Source: Candidatus Obscuribacterales bacterium (GTDB lineage: Bacteria; Cyanobacteriota; Vampirovibrionia; Obscuribacterales; Obscuribacteraceae). From it: a stretch of DNA of 64,000 bases. The stretch spans positions 1 through 64,000 of the forward strand of contig JAIEQI010000180.1 in the NCBI GenBank assembly GCA_019747875.1. The letters run 5' to 3'. Positions within the stretch are counted from its first letter, which is position 1; every line of letters starts with the position of its first letter. Shown here piece after piece: positions 61,925 to 64,000 of this stretch. Under the pieces are notes generated by a model. That model saw only the letters and a list, made by a program, of their open reading frames with translations, did not search any database and was not told where the DNA came from. A program made the position numbers and the translations under genes.

Positions 61925-63814
61925 ATGGGGGGACCCACAAGCATCCCGGCTGAGGCGTCCATGATTAAACTGAAACCCAAGAAACTTGCTCTTGCAGTCA
62001 TCTTGTCTGTGCAAAGCACTAGCTTCCTGAGTAGTTCAATACTGCCATCCGAAGGCTCGCGGCTGGCAGAGGAACATTACGCAATTTTAACCCAAGCCCA
62101 TAATCGGGTTTATAAACGCGATTTTGTCGATTGGTCAAAAGAAATTTGGGGCGATCCCGTTCCTGCTAAAAAAGGTGAAACTTTGCATGAAGGGATGCAG
62201 GTAGGTACTGCTAACAAGTCATGGGCAGAGATCAGCTGGCCGAGCGTAACCACAAGAGCTTGGGAAAATAGTGTCGTTGCAATTTCACCCGGAAAGAGAC
62301 TGGTCTATCTGTTGAATGGTGAGATGCTCTTTCAACTAGATAAGAACCGAAAAGACAAAAGTGAGACAGTCATCTGGACTCGCGTTCTCCAATTGCGGTT
62401 GCATGGAACCAGTGTTCTCGTTCAAGCGATGAATGACTTCACCAGAGTCGCTGTCTTGGAAGGCGAAATTGATGTGACAAATCGCTATGACAACAGCGTT
62501 ATCAGTTTGAAACCGGGGGCAGTGTACGAAGTAAGAACCGGAACAGCACCAGCTGGTCCGCCAGCCGCTAATACGAATAGATCGCCAAATTCTTTTGGGA
62601 GCAACAATTCTGGAAATTCATTTGGCGCCGGTCAAGGAAATTCGCCAGGACGATCAGGTTCAGCAGCAAGCAACTCGAATCAGAACTATGCGAACCAATT
62701 GAATTCCTCCGACTGGCAGGCTTTCAAAGAAATGAAAGAACGCATGCCTGGCATCCCAGATCCTCAAAATTGGGGTCCCAGCGATTACCAGAAGTTTCAA
62801 GACATGAAATCGAAATGGTCATTCATGAAACAGCAGGAAGAGGAAAAAAAGCAGAAGGAAGAAGAATACAAAAAACAGTATTGGCAAAATAAAGAGAACC
62901 AAATTCCGCCACAGGACTGGCAAAAGCTCCAAAAAATGAGAGAAATGAAGGAGCAATGGGAGCGCAACAAATACAACAAAGGACAAACTCCACGTCCGTC
63001 CGGCGAAGTAGCGATAAGCACCATGGACGGTGAACCTGATATTTATCCCACGATCTCATACTCGAACGATAAGTTCGACAACTTGGTAAACGACGCCGAC
63101 GCCGGCTCGTATACCAATATCAGATACGATCAAGATTGCCCGCAACAACAACAGTGGCAGCAAAAAAAACAGAGCAATTGCAACCAGAACTCAAATCCTC
63201 AATGCAATACGCCGCAGCAATGGCAACAAAAGGATTGTTCGCAGCAGCAACAATGGCAAAAAGACTGTACGCAGCAACAAAATTGGAAGCCTGGTCCGCA
63301 AGATTTCAGAGCTGGTGCAAACACCAACTGGAATCCAAATAGCTCGCCTCCTTCATTGTTTTCGGCATCGCCTATCGCAAGCCGCTGGGATACGCAGGAA
63401 TTAGCACCGACTGGTGCCAAAAACTCAAATAGCGTAAAGAATACAGATTCCTCATTTGTTCGAGAAATTGTTTCATGGAATGCCCCACCTATTAATGTTT
63501 TTAGAACAGAAAAATCCGCCACGAACATCTATCTTGCAGATACAGATGCGATTCTCAAGCATCCGCTATTGGGTTCTTCGTTTGCTGGAAAGATTGCCAG
63601 CGCAGACCTAATACAGTCAGCGCTCGGCCGCTTCAGCTCAGCCTCGAGAGGTACAGCCGGTGATCCAACACAAGTACGAAACGTCGTATTCGATGAAGCA
63701 GTCGCGGTAGTTCAAGCCCCGACCGTTCCATCGTTTCTGACGGGACGAGAAATTGGTCCAGGAAATGCAATGCCTGGCTCGCGGAAAACATTGAACTCAG
63801 CATTGAATAAATAA
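61925..63814 (+). CDS. FecR-domain secreted protein with Trp/Gln-rich repeats
   Basis: ATG 61925 follows AGGGG; ATG 61961 is an alternative. A signal peptide (hydrophobic about 20-38) leads to a FecR domain (about 70-205): LHEGMQVGT, SWAEISWPSVTTRAW, VAVLEGEIDV, VISLKPGAVYEV. The middle is Asn/Ser/Gly-rich, then charged helical units (DWQ-F-EMKERMP) and Cys/Gln/Trp repeats (about 405-450). The domain may sense or bind ligand in the periplasm. No sigma factor or TonB receptor adjoins. Confidence 0.75.
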   Translation: MGGPTSIPAEASMIKLKPKKLALAVILSVQSTSFLSSSILPSEGSRLAEEHYAILTQAHNRVYKRDFVDWSKEIWGDPVPAKKGETLHEGMQVGTANKSWAEISWPSVTTRAWENSVVAISPGKRLVYLLNGEMLFQLDKNRKDKSETVIWTRVLQLRLHGTSVLVQAMNDFTRVAVLEGEIDVTNRYDNSVISLKPGAVYEVRTGTAPAGPPAANTNRSPNSFGSNNSGNSFGAGQGNSPGRSGSAASNSNQNYANQLNSSDWQAFKEMKERMPGIPDPQNWGPSDYQKFQDMKSKWSFMKQQEEEKKQKEEEYKKQYWQNKENQIPPQDWQKLQKMREMKEQWERNKYNKGQTPRPSGEVAISTMDGEPDIYPTISYSNDKFDNLVNDADAGSYTNIRYDQDCPQQQQWQQKKQSNCNQNSNPQCNTPQQWQQKDCSQQQQWQKDCTQQQNWKPGPQDFRAGANTNWNPNSSPPSLFSASPIASRWDTQELAPTGAKNSNSVKNTDSSFVREIVSWNAPPINVFRTEKSATNIYLADTDAILKHPLLGSSFAGKIASADLIQSALGRFSSASRGTAGDPTQVRNVVFDEAVAVVQAPTVPSFLTGREIGPGNAMPGSRKTLNSALNK

Positions 63815-63883
63815 TCGGCTGCACCGACATACTCGGTTTGTACAGTATTATTAGCTGCTTGTACTCATTTGCAAGGAGCACTT

Positions 63884-64000
63884 ATGCACTATTGGCAATG
63901 CCTGCTGGCGGTCTTGGCTGGATCAATGCTACCGCTGCAAGCTGCAATCAATGGACAATTGCGGATAAAACTAGAGAGTCCCTGGTACGCCACACTAGTC
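63884..64000 (+). CDS. DMT-family transporter (DUF606/YdcZ-like), partial
   Basis: The gene begins at ATG 63884 with AAGGAG six bases upstream and runs off the window. The 39 visible residues contain a first membrane helix and LAGSMLPLQAAINGQLR-KLESPWYATLV, the conserved start of the DUF606/EamA-type small membrane transporters. Substrate unknown. Confidence 0.75.
   Translation, partial: MHYWQCLLAVLAGSMLPLQAAINGQLRIKLESPWYATLV

Noticed and set aside
63818..63843. Intrinsic terminator after the FecR gene
   Set aside because: The only hairpin, ACCGA-catac-TCGGT followed by TTGT, has a five-pair stem and a poor T run.

Overview
The window looks like a chromosomal segment of a diderm, heterotrophic bacterium. 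It is moderate in GC by eye (not computed). It encodes TonB-type C-terminal domains, many secreted proteins, numerous TPR proteins and a dense set of two-component proteins. That mix fits large-genome lineages such as the non-photosynthetic Cyanobacteriota relatives (Obscuribacterales/Melainabacteria). This placement is inference only: the window holds no rRNA, tRNA or ribosomal protein gene to anchor it.

Layout. 0-13.9 kb: two copies of a 67-bp palindromic repeat, a kinase-like membrane protein, a response regulator whose output domain is replaced by TPRs, a degenerate trypsin-like protein with an inserted DUF4388-like region and a zinc ribbon, an NlpC/CHAP-like amidase, an M24 peptidase, a TIG-domain protein with a SpoU methyltransferase, several secreted proteins of unknown function and an XRE regulator. 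13.9-27.8 kb: a signalling island with NarL and OmpR regulators, a receiver-kinase, a membrane sensor kinase, a PAS hybrid kinase overlapping a REC-Hpt-REC-REC-GGDEF protein, a VWA protein and a methyltransferase. 27.8-38.6 kb: a sugar-phosphate nucleotidyltransferase, a class C beta-lactamase-like protein, a TPR protein, a putrescine aminotransferase followed by a molybdopterin oxidoreductase, then an overlapping gene pair: a protein resembling the C-terminal region of eukaryotic SARA/endofin and an amidase-fold protein lacking all three catalytic residues. An array of eight 31-bp palindromes and an OsmC protein follow. 38.7-47.5 kb: two TonB-like proteins, a CoA-transferase, Dps and small unknowns. 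47.6-64 kb: an orphan Opp/Dpp ATPase, NAD(P)HX repair enzyme, MFS exporter, dimethylargininase-like enzyme, an intact and an apparently inactive LD-carboxypeptidase facing each other, acyl-CoA dehydrogenase, prenyl diphosphate synthase, PAP2-like protein, a single-chain double ribbon-helix-helix protein, decayed coding sequence, a FecR protein and the start of a DMT transporter.

How parts may work together. The PAS hybrid kinase and its 4-bp overlapping partner have all the parts of a phosphorelay ending in cyclic di-GMP synthesis. Putrescine aminotransferase and the molybdoenzyme are 52 bp apart and probably cotranscribed. Several fold-competent but active-site-dead enzymes occur (trypsin-like, amidase, LD-carboxypeptidase). 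Three dispersed palindromic repeat families sit in intergenic gaps, and one shows loop variation and a compensatory stem change consistent with selection on RNA or DNA structure.
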